Of a DNA stretch of 64,000 nucleotides, positions 8,552-17,145 are shown piece after piece; within the stretch, counting starts at the first letter, position 1; every line of letters starts with the position of its first letter. The DNA is from Herbiconiux aconitum (GTDB lineage: Bacteria > Actinomycetota > Actinomycetes > Actinomycetales > Microbacteriaceae). The position numbers and the translations under genes were made by a program. A model generated the notes under the pieces. It had not been told where the DNA came from and ran no database searches. It saw only the letters and a program-made list of their open reading frames with translations. The DNA is taken from positions 248,001-312,000 of the forward strand of contig NZ_JANLCM010000002.1 of NCBI RefSeq assembly GCF_024979235.1, in the 5' to 3' direction.

Positions 8552-8587
8552 GCAGTCCGCAGTCCGCAGTCCGCAGTCCCGCAGTCC
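8552..8587 (+). repeat. 7-bp tandem repeat, five copies of GCAGTCC
   Basis: Four copies run head to tail from 8552 to 8579. A fifth follows after one extra C at 8581-8587. The array lies between the operator and the ribosome site of the TetR gene, so copy-number change would alter the leader length. It is too short for a CRISPR. Confidence 0.85.
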
Positions 8588-8610
8588 CGACGCAGCGAAG
8601 CAGGAGGCTC

Positions 8611-9261
8611 ATGGCGCACATGCCCGTCGCCGAGCGTCGCACACGCTTGCTCTCCGCGGCCTTCGAGGTGATCTCGCGCTCCGGCGTGAGCGGCGCCACC
8701 ACGCGCGCCATCGTCGACGAAGCCGGCATGAAACTCGCCAGTTTCCACTACGCCTTCGAGTCGCGCGAGGAACTGCTGGCGCAGCTCGTCGACGTGGTGG
8801 TCGAAACGCAAGAGGTGGTGCTCGACATCCCGGCCGACGGCGGCGGAGGGCTCTCCGACCTGCTCGAGCGCGGCTTGCTGAGCTACTTCGCGCAGGTGCG
8901 TGCGAATCCGTGGCGCGAACGGGCGATGTTCGAACTGACCCAGTACGCGCTGCGCACGCCGAGCATGGCCGGAGTCGCCGAACGGCAGTACGAGCGATAC
9001 CGGGCGCTCGCCGAGGCGTCGCTGCACGAAGCGGCGGCGCGCACCGGATGCGTGTGGCGACTTCCCGTGTCCGAGCTCGCCGCCGATCTGGTCGCCCTCA
9101 CCGACGGCATCACCCTCGCCTGGCTCGCCGACGGCGACGATGAGCGGGCCTCGCGCACCATCGCGTTCGCCGCCCGTGCGATCGCCGCGGAGGGAGCCTC
9201 AGCACCGGTTCCCGCATCGGCATCCGTTCCCCCGTCGCACCGAGAAGGACGCACCGCATGA
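8611..9261 (+). CDS. TetR family transcriptional regulator
   Basis: This 216-residue protein has an N-terminal helix-turn-helix. It begins RRTRLLSAAFEVISRSGVSG, continues through TTRAIVDEAGM and ends with the recognition-helix region SFHYAFESREELL, which is typical of TetR/AcrR regulators. The C-terminal ligand domain is variable. Its stop overlaps the ATG of the next gene (ATGA at 9258-9261), so it is the first gene of a five-gene operon. The adjacent palindrome makes autoregulation likely. The inducer is inferred to be a substrate of the operon, such as a glycoside. Confidence 0.88.
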   Translation: MAHMPVAERRTRLLSAAFEVISRSGVSGATTRAIVDEAGMKLASFHYAFESREELLAQLVDVVVETQEVVLDIPADGGGGLSDLLERGLLSYFAQVRANPWRERAMFELTQYALRTPSMAGVAERQYERYRALAEASLHEAAARTGCVWRLPVSELAADLVALTDGITLAWLADGDDERASRTIAFAARAIAAEGASAPVPASASVPPSHREGRTA

Positions 9262-10526
9262 CCGCAGCACGCGAAGAGACCACGCCGAGCGCCCTCGCCG
9301 AACCCGTCCGCCGGGTCGGCGGCGGCTGGATCGCCCTGTTCGGCGCCGCCTGGCTCGGCATCTGGATGGCGCAACTCACGCCCGTTCAGCTCCTGCTGCC
9401 CCTACAGGTCGAGCAGCAGCTCGACGCCGCGAGCTGGACCGACAACGTCGTCGCCTTCGGCGTCATCTCGGCCATCGCGGGGGTCTTCGCCCTGATCGCC
9501 TTCCCGGTCACGGGCGCGCTCTCCGATCGCACCACCTCCCGCTTCGGGCGCCGCCGCCCCTGGATCGCCGGTGGCACCGTGCTCTTCGCCGTCGCCCTGT
9601 TCGCACTCGGCTTCCAAAGCGGGATGGTGGGCATCGGGGTCTGGTGGACGCTCGCGATCATCGGCTTCTGCGTGCTCTCGGCCGCCCTCACGGCGGCCAT
9701 CTCCGACCAGGTGCCGGTGGGGCAGCGCGGCTTCGTGTCGAGCTGGATCTCGGCGCCCCAGGCCATCGGCCTCATCCTCGGCGTGCTGCTCGCCACCACC
9801 CTGTTCACCGGCCAGTTCCTCGGCTACACCGCGATCGCCGTGCTGCTGGTCGTGCTCGTCGCCCCGTTCTGCCTGTGGATGCCGGATGCGCGACTCCGCC
9901 GCGAAGAGCGCCCGCCGTTCACGATGAGGGCGCTGATCGAGGGCATGTGGGTGAGCCCCACGGCGCATCCGGACTTCGGTTGGACGCTGCTCAGCCGCAT
10001 CCTCGTGAACATCGGCAACGCGCTCGGCACCACACTGCTGCTCTACTTCCTCATGTTCGGGCTGAACGACCCGAATGCCGAAGACGACCTGCTCGTGCTG
10101 ATCGTGATCTACACGATCTTCGTGGTGATCGCCTCGATCGTGGCGGGCGCGCTCTCCGACAAGCTGGCCCGTCGCCGCGTGTTCGTGCTCGTGGCCTCGG
10201 TGCTGCAGGCGTTGGCCGCGCTGCTGCTCGCCTTCGTGCCCGAGCTGACCGTCACCATGGTCGCCGCGGCACTGCTCGGGCTCGGCTACGGATGCTTTCT
10301 CTCGGTCGACCAGGCGCTCGCGACGCAGGTGCTTCCCGACCCGGCATCCCGCGGCAAAGACCTCGGCATCATGAACATCGCCACGGCGGTGCCGCAGGCG
10401 ATGGCGCCGCTGCTCGGAGCCGCCATCGTCTCGTGGCTCGGCGGATTCCCCGGACTGTTCCTGCTCTCGGCCCTGTTCGGGTTCGCGGGCGCCTTCGCCG
10501 TCTCACGCGTCAGGAGCGTCCGATGA
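9258..10526 (+). CDS. MFS transporter, sucrose/GPH-like
   Basis: This 422-residue protein has about 12 membrane helices. The loop 2-3 motif SDRTTSRFGRRRPWI is typical of glycoside-pentoside-hexuronide and plant-type sucrose proton symporters rather than drug exporters. A second loop contains SDKLARRRVFV. It overlaps the TetR stop by four bases and its own stop overlaps the next ATG. With a beta-glucosidase in the same operon, uptake of a glycoside or disaccharide is the likely role. The substrate is inferred. Confidence 0.85.
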   Translation: MTAAREETTPSALAEPVRRVGGGWIALFGAAWLGIWMAQLTPVQLLLPLQVEQQLDAASWTDNVVAFGVISAIAGVFALIAFPVTGALSDRTTSRFGRRRPWIAGGTVLFAVALFALGFQSGMVGIGVWWTLAIIGFCVLSAALTAAISDQVPVGQRGFVSSWISAPQAIGLILGVLLATTLFTGQFLGYTAIAVLLVVLVAPFCLWMPDARLRREERPPFTMRALIEGMWVSPTAHPDFGWTLLSRILVNIGNALGTTLLLYFLMFGLNDPNAEDDLLVLIVIYTIFVVIASIVAGALSDKLARRRVFVLVASVLQALAALLLAFVPELTVTMVAAALLGLGYGCFLSVDQALATQVLPDPASRGKDLGIMNIATAVPQAMAPLLGAAIVSWLGGFPGLFLLSALFGFAGAFAVSRVRSVR

Positions 10527-11794
10527 GCCAGCCCTTCCGCCTCGACCTGTCGCCGGCGGCGGTCGCCGATGCGTCGCTCCGCCCGTGGCGCGACGAACAG
10601 CGCTATTGGCGCGGGTTGACGGAGGCGACGGCCGACCGCGAGCCGCCCGTCGCCGTCATCGGCCTCGAGGCCCTGCAGCACAATGCCCGCTCGATGCTGC
10701 AGCGGGCGGGGGGCAAGCCGATCCGGGTGGCGAGCAAGTCGATCCGGGTGCGGGCGGTTCAGGATGCGGTGCTCGCGGTGCCGGGCTACGCCGGTGTGCT
10801 CGCCTACACGCTCCCCGAAGCGCTCTGGCTGGCCGAGACCGTCGACGACGTGGTGGTGGGGTATCCGACTGTCGATCGAGCGGCGATCCGCGCGCTGGCC
10901 GCGGACGAGCAGCTCGCGAGCCGGGTCACGTTGATGATCGACTCGGTCGCCCACCTCGACCTCATCGACCAGGCCGTCTCACCCGACGCGCGTCCGCGCA
11001 TCCGGGTGGCGATCGAACTGGATGCCGCGTTCACCTCGCCCGGGCTCGGACGGCTCGGCGTCTGGCGCTCGCCGATCGTCACGGTCGACGACGCCACCAC
11101 CCTCGCCCGCGAGGTGGTGGCACGACGGGGCTTCGCCCTGGTGGGGCTGATGGCCTACGAATCGCAGATCGCAGGCGTCGGTAACCGGCCGAAGGGGAAC
11201 GTCGTACGCGGCGCCGGCCGGGGTCGCGTGATCGACTGGATGCAGTCGCGCTCGGCCGCGGAGCTCGCCGAGCGGCGGGGCGCGGTCGTGGCGGCGGTGC
11301 GCCGCATCGCCGAACTCGAGTTCGTGAACGGTGGAGGCACCGGGTCGCTCGAGTCGACCGGCGCCGACTCCTCGGTCACCGAGATCGCCGCCGGCAGCGG
11401 GCTGTTCGGCGGCCACCTCTTCGACACCTACTCCCGGTTCACACCGGCGCCCGCCGCCGCGTTCGCGCTGCCCGTGGTGCGGAAGCCGCGCCCCGACATG
11501 GCGACTCTCCTCGGCGGCGGCTGGATCGCATCCGGACCCCCGGCGCCCGACCGGCTTCCCCAGGTGGTGTGGCCCCGGGCCACGCGGATGCAGGCGCGCG
11601 AGATGGCGGGCGAGGTGCAGACCCCGCTCTCCGGGCGCGGGGCCGCGGGGCTCCGGGTGGGCGACCGGGTGTGGCTGCGGCACACGAAGTCGGGCGAGCT
11701 CTCAGAACACGTCGACGAGTTCTGCGTGGTCTCCGGGTCGGACGTGGTCGACGTGGTGCCGAGCTACCGCGGCGAAGGAAAGGCTTTTCTGTGA
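10523..11794 (+). CDS. PLP amino acid deaminase/aldolase-like protein
   Basis: This 423-residue protein belongs to the fold-type III (alanine-racemase barrel) D-threonine aldolase/D-serine dehydratase-like group. An N-terminal PLP barrel contains PIRVASKSIR, with the probable PLP lysine. FVNGGGTGSLEST is the phosphate-binding glycine motif. A C-terminal beta domain ends in VDVVPSYRGEGKAFL. The family acts on D-amino acids, but the substrate cannot be read from sequence. Its presence between a sugar transporter and a sugar-lactone oxidase is unusual. The ATG overlaps the transporter stop, and the stop overlaps the next GTG. Confidence 0.8.
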   Translation: MSQPFRLDLSPAAVADASLRPWRDEQRYWRGLTEATADREPPVAVIGLEALQHNARSMLQRAGGKPIRVASKSIRVRAVQDAVLAVPGYAGVLAYTLPEALWLAETVDDVVVGYPTVDRAAIRALAADEQLASRVTLMIDSVAHLDLIDQAVSPDARPRIRVAIELDAAFTSPGLGRLGVWRSPIVTVDDATTLAREVVARRGFALVGLMAYESQIAGVGNRPKGNVVRGAGRGRVIDWMQSRSAAELAERRGAVVAAVRRIAELEFVNGGGTGSLESTGADSSVTEIAAGSGLFGGHLFDTYSRFTPAPAAAFALPVVRKPRPDMATLLGGGWIASGPPAPDRLPQVVWPRATRMQAREMAGEVQTPLSGRGAAGLRVGDRVWLRHTKSGELSEHVDEFCVVSGSDVVDVVPSYRGEGKAFL

Positions 11795-13104
11795 CGGCGT
11801 TGAACGGCGTGTGGCGCAACTGGGCGCGCACCGAATCGGTGAAACCGGTGCGCATCGAGCGGCCCGTGAGCATCGGCGCCGTGCAGCGTGCCGTGCGCGG
11901 TGCCGCCCGCGCGGGTCTGCGCGTGAAGGCCGTCGGTGCGGGGCACAGCTTCACGGGCATCGCAGTGGCCCCCGGCGTGCTGCTCGAGCTCGACGAGCTC
12001 ACCGGCGTCGTCTCGGTCGATCGGGAGCGCAGCCGCGTCACGCTGCTCGGCGGCACGCGGCTGTTCGACCTGCCCCGCCTGCTGCGCCCGCACGGTCTGG
12101 CCATGGCGAACATGGGCGACATCGACCGGCAAACGATCAGTGGAGCGATCTCGACCGGCACGCACGGCACCGGCGCACAGTTCGGGGGCATCTCGACGCA
12201 GGTCACCGGTCTCGCCCTGGTGACGGCCGACGGCGAGCTGCTCCGGATCGACGAGGCGTCGAACAGCGAGCTGCTGCCGGCCGCCGCCCTCGGGCTCGGC
12301 GCGCTCGGCATCATCGTCGAGGTGACGCTGCAGTGCGTTCCCGCCTTCGTGCTCGAAGCCGTCGAGCGCCCGTTGCCCCTCGATGAGGTGCTCGGCGAGC
12401 TCGACTCGTACGTCGACGGTGCCGACCACTTCGAGTTCTACTGGTTCCCGGGCACGCGCACTGCTGTGACGAAGACGAACACGCGGGCGGACGCATCCGT
12501 CGCTCGGCGCCCGCTGCCGGCCGGGCGCGCCTTCTTCGACGACACCCTGATGGCCAACGGCATCTTCCGGGTGACCTGCGCCGCCGGCGCCCTCGTGCCC
12601 GCGATCGTGCCCCGTGTGAACGCGATCGCCGATCGTCTCTGGTCGAACCGGGAGTTCTCCGACCACTCGCACAAGGTGTTCGCCACGAAGCGCACCGTGC
12701 GGTTCCGCGAGATGGAGTACGCGCTGCCGGCCGCCGACGTGCCATCGGTGCTGCGGTCGATCGACGACCTCATCCAGGACAACGGATGGCGGATCTCGTT
12801 CCCGGTGGAGGTACGCTTCGCGAGGGCCGATGACCTGTGGCTCTCCACGGCGTCGGGCCGGGAGAGCGGCTACATCGCGGTGCACCGTTACTTCCGCGAG
12901 AACCACACCGAGTACTTCGAAGCCGTCGAGGAGATCATGAACGAGCATCAGGGCCGGCCGCACTGGGGCAAACTGCACACGCAGAACGCGGCGTCGTTGG
13001 CCGCGCTCTATCCGCGGCACGGCGACTTCGTGGCCCTTCGCAACCGCCTCGACCCCGAGCGCATGTTCTCGAACCCCTACCTCGACCGCGTGCTGGGGGC
13101 CTGA
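11791..13104 (+). CDS. FAD-linked sugar-lactone oxidase (D-arabinono-1,4-lactone oxidase family)
   Basis: This protein has 437 residues. An N-terminal FAD-binding PCMH domain has AVGAGHSFTGIA, whose His is a candidate for covalent FAD attachment, and TISGAISTGTHGTG. The C-terminal ALO domain carries the signature HWGKLHTQ followed by PERMFSNPYL. Relatives oxidise aldonolactones, alditols or related sugars with O2. The start GTG 11791 overlaps the previous stop by four bases. In this operon it probably oxidises the sugar or polyol released by the glucosidase, which is an inference. Confidence 0.85.
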   Translation: MTALNGVWRNWARTESVKPVRIERPVSIGAVQRAVRGAARAGLRVKAVGAGHSFTGIAVAPGVLLELDELTGVVSVDRERSRVTLLGGTRLFDLPRLLRPHGLAMANMGDIDRQTISGAISTGTHGTGAQFGGISTQVTGLALVTADGELLRIDEASNSELLPAAALGLGALGIIVEVTLQCVPAFVLEAVERPLPLDEVLGELDSYVDGADHFEFYWFPGTRTAVTKTNTRADASVARRPLPAGRAFFDDTLMANGIFRVTCAAGALVPAIVPRVNAIADRLWSNREFSDHSHKVFATKRTVRFREMEYALPAADVPSVLRSIDDLIQDNGWRISFPVEVRFARADDLWLSTASGRESGYIAVHRYFRENHTEYFEAVEEIMNEHQGRPHWGKLHTQNAASLAALYPRHGDFVALRNRLDPERMFSNPYLDRVLGA

Positions 13105-13106
13105 GG

Positions 13107-14549
13107 ATGGCGGCTTCCAGCCCCGAGGAGCGGCGTGAGTTCGCGCGCGACCTCGGCTCCCGCCTTCCGCCCGGCTTCGTGCTGGGCACGGCGACGAGCG
13201 CCTTCCAGATCGAGGGGGCGACGCACGAGGGTGGCCGCGGCGAGTCGGTGTGGGACGCGTTCACCACGCAGCCCGGCCGCATCCTCGACGGATCGACCGC
13301 CGACCGCGCCACCGACCACTTCCATCGCACCGCGGAGGATGCCGCGCTGCTGCACGACCTCGGGGTCGACTCCTACCGCTTCTCGTTCGCCTGGCCGCGG
13401 CTGCAGCCCGAAGGCAAGGGAGCGCTGCGCCAAGCCGGGGTCGACTTCTACGAGCGGTTGCTCGACCAGCTCGACGCCGCCGGGGTCTCGACGATGGCCA
13501 CCCTGTTCCACTGGGACACCCCGAACGAATTGCGCGGCGGCTGGTTCAACCGCGACACGGCGCAGCGCTTCGGCGACTTCGCCTTTCAGATGGGGGAGCG
13601 CTTCGGCGACCGGATCGGCTCCTGGGTCACCATCAACGAGCCGGCAACGGTGACGCTCGACGGCTATGCGCTCGGCGTGCACGCACCCGGTGCTGCGCGG
13701 TTGTTCAACGCCTTGCCGGCGGCGCACCACCAGCTCCTCGGCCACGGACTCGCCGTGCAAGCGCTCCGTGGCGCCGACGTGCCCGGCCCGATCGGCATCG
13801 TCAACGTGCACTCACCGGTCGTGCCCGTCTCGGGCTCCGACGCCGACGCGGCGTTCGCCGAGCTCTTCGACCTGCTCCACAACCGCATCTTCGCCGATCC
13901 GGTTCTGCTCGGCCGTTACCCCGACGCGCCGGAGGGCTTCGAGCCGCTGTTCTCGGCGCTCACCGACGTCGACCCCGCCGACCTGCTCGTCATCTCCGAG
14001 AAGCTCGACTTCTACGGGTTGAACTACTACATGCCCTCGAAGATCGCCGCCGGGTCGGGCGGTTCGGCCACCCCCGACGGAGCGTCGTCGGCGATGGCAT
14101 CGCTGCCTTTCCACCTCGCGCCCTGGCCGGAGTTCCCGACCACCGGGTTTGGCTGGCCCATCGCCCCCGAGTTCCTCGGCACCGCGCTCGATGAGATCGC
14201 CACTCGCTACGGTTCGGTGCTGCCACCCGTCTACATCACCGAGAACGGCGCGAGCTTTCCGGATGCGATCACCCTCGACCCCGAGAACGGCACCCCCTAC
14301 GTGCACGACGGCGCGCGGATCGACTACCTGGCGGCGCACCTCGACGCAGCGGTGCGGGCCGTCACCGGCGGGGGAGCGGCATCCGGAATCGACCTGCGCG
14401 GCTACTACGTGTGGTCGCTGCTCGACAACTTCGAATGGGCCGCCGGCTACACCCAGCGCTTCGGTCTGGTGCACGTCGACTTCGACGATTTCACGCGCAC
14501 GCCGAAGGATTCCTACCACTGGCTGAGGCTCGTGTCGGAGTCGCGCTGA
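13107..14549 (+). CDS. Glycoside hydrolase family 1 beta-glucosidase
   Basis: This 480-residue GH1 enzyme has the N-terminal signature FVLGTATSAFQIEGA. The acid/base motif is TINEP and the nucleophile motif is YITENG. The aglycone-site region WSLLDNFEWAAGYTQRFGL lies near the C-terminus. No signal peptide is present, so it acts in the cytoplasm on imported glycosides. It starts two bases after the oxidase stop and ends the operon. Family 1 also includes phospho-glycosidases and galactosidases, but with a non-PTS transporter beside it, unphosphorylated beta-glucoside hydrolysis is most likely. Confidence 0.92.
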   Translation: MAASSPEERREFARDLGSRLPPGFVLGTATSAFQIEGATHEGGRGESVWDAFTTQPGRILDGSTADRATDHFHRTAEDAALLHDLGVDSYRFSFAWPRLQPEGKGALRQAGVDFYERLLDQLDAAGVSTMATLFHWDTPNELRGGWFNRDTAQRFGDFAFQMGERFGDRIGSWVTINEPATVTLDGYALGVHAPGAARLFNALPAAHHQLLGHGLAVQALRGADVPGPIGIVNVHSPVVPVSGSDADAAFAELFDLLHNRIFADPVLLGRYPDAPEGFEPLFSALTDVDPADLLVISEKLDFYGLNYYMPSKIAAGSGGSATPDGASSAMASLPFHLAPWPEFPTTGFGWPIAPEFLGTALDEIATRYGSVLPPVYITENGASFPDAITLDPENGTPYVHDGARIDYLAAHLDAAVRAVTGGGAASGIDLRGYYVWSLLDNFEWAAGYTQRFGLVHVDFDDFTRTPKDSYHWLRLVSESR

Positions 14550-14622
14550 GGGCGGTGGCGAAGTTTGCCGCGAATTGCTGTGAGGACGCCTCAATCCCGC
14601 TGATAATGAGGGCCGCGCTCGT

Positions 14623-14628
14623 TATAGT
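14623..14628 (+). promoter_or_regulatory. -10 element for leaderless lemA transcript
   Basis: TATAGT, a near-consensus -10 hexamer, is followed by six bases and ATG 14635, with no Shine-Dalgarno. Confidence 0.55.
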
Positions 14629-14634
14629 TGTCGC

Positions 14635-15201
14635 ATGGAATGGCTCATCCCGGTAATCATCGTCGTCGTGATCATTGCGATCATCGGCATCTACCTCTGG
14701 GCGACGTACAACTCGCTCGTCACGTTGAATGTGCGCGTCGATGAAGCCTGGAGCGACATCACGGTGCAGCTGAAACGTCGTGCCGACCTGCTGCCCAACC
14801 TGATCGAATCGGTCAAGGGCTACGCGGCACACGAGAAGGCGGTGTTCGAGAACGTCACGAAGGCACGGGCGGAGACTCTGTCCGCTCAAGGGCCGGCTGA
14901 GGCATCCGTCGCCGAGAACCACATGCAGACGGCGCTGAAGAGCATCTTCGCGGTGGCGGAGGCCTATCCGCAACTGCAGGCGAGCCAGAACTTCTTGCAG
15001 CTGCAGGCCGAGATCGTCGACACCGAAGACAAGGTGCAGGCGTCGCGCCGCTTCTACAACGGTGGCGTGCGTGAGCTGAACACCAAGATCAAGGTCTTTC
15101 CGAACACCCTCTTCGCCCGCAACCTCGGTTTCACCGAGCGCGAGTTCTTCGAGGTCTCCGACATCGCGGCCATCGCCGAGCCGCCGCGCGTGCAGTTCTA
15201 G
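14635..15201 (+). CDS. lemA: LemA family protein
   Basis: This 188-residue protein has an N-terminal membrane anchor (residues 4-24) and the LemA helical domain. Characteristic segments are YNSLVTLNVRVDEAWSDI, LKRRADLLPNLIESVKGYA and NTKIKVFPNTLFARNLGF. The anchor probably leaves most of the protein outside the membrane. LemA genes are often next to htpX, as here, suggesting a shared role in membrane protein quality control. The molecular function of LemA is not established. Confidence 0.92.
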   Translation: MEWLIPVIIVVVIIAIIGIYLWATYNSLVTLNVRVDEAWSDITVQLKRRADLLPNLIESVKGYAAHEKAVFENVTKARAETLSAQGPAEASVAENHMQTALKSIFAVAEAYPQLQASQNFLQLQAEIVDTEDKVQASRRFYNGGVRELNTKIKVFPNTLFARNLGFTEREFFEVSDIAAIAEPPRVQF

Positions 15202-15232
15202 TCGCTCGACACTCCCGACGTAGAACGGCTCC

Positions 15233-16105
15233 ATGTACAGCGCGATAGCCAAGAACAAACGCAATACCGTCATCATCATCGCCCTCTTCCTGCTGATCAT
15301 CGCTGGGCTGGGATATCTCGCCAGCGTGATCTACGGCAACCTCTCGATCGTGGTCATCACGGTCGTGGTGTCGCTCGGCTATGCCCTCATCCAGTACTTC
15401 GCGGCCAGCGGGCAGGCGCTCGCGATGAGCGGGGCGCGCGAGATCCAGAAGCGCGACAACCCGCGGCTCTGGCGCGTGGTGGAGAACCTGTCGATCACGA
15501 CCGGCACACCGATGCCGAAGGTCTACATCATCAACGATCCGGCGCCGAACGCCTTCGCCACCGGGCGCGATCCGCAGCACGCCATCGTGGCCGCCACGAC
15601 CGGACTGCTCGACATCATGGACGACGCAGAACTCGAGGGCGTCATGGCCCACGAGATCGGCCACGTGCGCAACTACGACATCCGTGTCTCGATGATCGTG
15701 TTCGGCCTCGTGGTGGCGGTCGGCTTCATCGCCGACATGTTCCTGCGCATGGCGTTCTTCGGGCGCAATAACAACAACAACAACCCGATCGTGCTGGTCT
15801 TCGGCCTGGCCGCCATCATCGTCGCGCCGCTCGTCGCGACGGTCGTGCAACTGGCGGTCTCACGACAGCGCGAATACCTCGCCGATGCGACGGGCGCCAT
15901 CACCACCCGGCACCCGGATGCGCTCGCCAGCGCGCTCGAGAAGCTCGCCGCCTACGGCCGCCCTCTGCAGCGCCAGTCGTCGTCGATGTCGCACATGTGG
16001 ATCGCCGACCCCAACAAGCCCGGCATCATCGACAAGCTCTTCAGCACCCACCCGCCGATCCCGGACCGTGTGAAGCGGCTGCACGAGATGGGCGGAGCCT
16101 TCTAG
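15233..16105 (+). CDS. htpX: HtpX-type membrane zinc metalloprotease
   Basis: This 290-residue M48 protease has two N-terminal membrane helices (about 11-32 and 37-58). The zinc motif HEIGH spans residues 140-144, and further helices lie near 155-175 and 188-210. A downstream REYLADATGA segment carries the third zinc ligand Glu. It probably degrades misfolded membrane proteins with the active site facing the cytoplasm. An Asn-run (NNNNN) lies in the loop before the last helix. It follows lemA by 31 bases and is closed by a strong terminator. Confidence 0.92.
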   Translation: MYSAIAKNKRNTVIIIALFLLIIAGLGYLASVIYGNLSIVVITVVVSLGYALIQYFAASGQALAMSGAREIQKRDNPRLWRVVENLSITTGTPMPKVYIINDPAPNAFATGRDPQHAIVAATTGLLDIMDDAELEGVMAHEIGHVRNYDIRVSMIVFGLVVAVGFIADMFLRMAFFGRNNNNNNPIVLVFGLAAIIVAPLVATVVQLAVSRQREYLADATGAITTRHPDALASALEKLAAYGRPLQRQSSSMSHMWIADPNKPGIIDKLFSTHPPIPDRVKRLHEMGGAF

Positions 16106-16124
16106 CTCCCGCCGTAACGCAGCA

Positions 16125-16168
16125 AATGAAGAGGACCGGTGCCGCATGGGCCACCGGTCCTCTTCATT
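16125..16168. terminator. Strong hairpin after htpX
   Basis: Perfect 17-bp arms (16125-16141 and 16152-16168) flank a 10-base loop. It lies 20 bases after the htpX stop. There is no clear U-tract beyond TTCATTCT, as is usual in actinobacteria. Confidence 0.8.
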
Positions 16169-16189
16169 CTGTGCATTATGGCGCGCCAC

Positions 16190-16195
16190 CATAAT
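16190..16195 (+). promoter_or_regulatory. -10 element for the wHTH/DUF559 gene
   Basis: CATAAT is followed by seven bases and ATG 16203. It sits directly behind the htpX terminator and supports ATG 16203 over longer readings of the frame. Confidence 0.4.
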
Positions 16196-16202
16196 AGTGA
16201 GC

Positions 16203-17132
16203 ATGATTCAGCTCTATGGCATACTGGCGCGACTCGGTGGCGTGGCGTCGACGGCCCAGCTTTCGGCAGCCGGAGTCGCGACGAATGACGTGAAGAACGC
16301 CGTGGCGCGCGGAGATGTGGAGCGCCTCCGACGCGGGTGGGTGGCCCTTCCCGGTGCGCCTGAGTCCGTGGTGCGTGCCGTGCGTGTGGGCGGTCGCGTC
16401 TCCTGTCTGTCCGTGCTGCGGCCTGCGGGTCTCTGGTGTGCAACGGATCATCGGCTCCACATCCGGGTGCCGGCCGACGCGACGCGCCTGTCGTCGCCCC
16501 ACGACCGCCGCGTGCCGCTCGGTCGCCCGGAGCGTTTCGGTGTCGTCGTACACCGCTCCGTGCGTGCTCCGTTCCTCGACGAACCCGAGGGGCCGGTCGA
16601 TCCGTTCGGGTGGGCGCTGCTGCACGCCATCACGTGCCAGAGCAAGATGGACGCGATCGTCACGCTCGACTCGGCCCTCAAGCAGGGCCGGGTGTCCCGC
16701 ACCGAGCTCGAGTTCCTGGGGGCGTGCCTGCCCGAGAAGTTCCGCGCGTACTTCGCGCTCACCGATCCGAATGCCGCGTCGGGCCTGGAGACGAAGGCGC
16801 GGCTGGGGCTTCGCCGGTTCAACATCGCTTCGCGCAGCCAGGTGAAGATCCGCGGCGTCGGATACGTCGACTTGCTCGTGGGCGACCGCCTGGTGGTCGA
16901 GACCGACGGGCGGGAGTGGCACACGAAGCCGGAGGCCTACCTCGCGGACCGCCGCCGTGATCTCGCCCTGGCCGAGCTCGGCTATCTGGTGCTGCGCCTG
17001 AGTTACGACCAGGTGATGGGGGAGTGGGTCCGCGTCGTGGGCGTGATTCAGGCGATCGTCGCACGCGAGGAGCATCGGTGGTCGCCGCGCCAGCTCCGCT
17101 CGGGTTTGGGCACAGGCGTCGAACTCGAATGA
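16203..17132 (+). CDS. wHTH (AbiEi-like) plus DUF559 nuclease-fold protein
   Basis: This 309-residue protein has an N-terminal winged-helix region (about 1-60: LARLGGVASTAQLSAAGV, then DVERLRRGWVAL), as in AbiEi-type antitoxin-like regulators. A central alpha/beta region follows. The C-terminal Vsr-like DUF559 domain has VDLLVGDRLVVETDGREWH, then DRRRDLALAELGYLVLRL. The Asp/Glu pattern resembles the PD-(D/E)XK nuclease fold. Such proteins are common single genes in actinobacteria. No AbiEii-type toxin is adjacent, so a toxin-antitoxin role is not supported. Confidence 0.8.
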   Translation: MIQLYGILARLGGVASTAQLSAAGVATNDVKNAVARGDVERLRRGWVALPGAPESVVRAVRVGGRVSCLSVLRPAGLWCATDHRLHIRVPADATRLSSPHDRRVPLGRPERFGVVVHRSVRAPFLDEPEGPVDPFGWALLHAITCQSKMDAIVTLDSALKQGRVSRTELEFLGACLPEKFRAYFALTDPNAASGLETKARLGLRRFNIASRSQVKIRGVGYVDLLVGDRLVVETDGREWHTKPEAYLADRRRDLALAELGYLVLRLSYDQVMGEWVRVVGVIQAIVAREEHRWSPRQLRSGLGTGVELE

Positions 17133-17145
17133 TGCGCGCGGGAAG

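Larger units (their letters stand above)
8413..8610. promoter_or_regulatory. Divergent intergenic region controlling the TetR operon
   Basis: This spacer separates the Ig-like protein gene from the TetR gene. It holds a -10-like CATACT (8510-8515), an operator palindrome that would cover the transcription start (8520-8543), a 7-bp tandem repeat (8552-8587), and the ribosome site AGGAGG just before ATG 8611. Confidence 0.5.

Noticed and set aside
8552..8587. Short repeats as a CRISPR array
   Set aside because: The units are only 7 bp with no spacers; the 9-bp repeat at 51576 is likewise a coding microsatellite.
11764..13020. 418-codon minus-strand ORF over the lactone oxidase
   Set aside because: The plus strand holds clear FAD and HWGK motifs; the antisense frame is Arg/Glu/His-rich with no recognisable feature.
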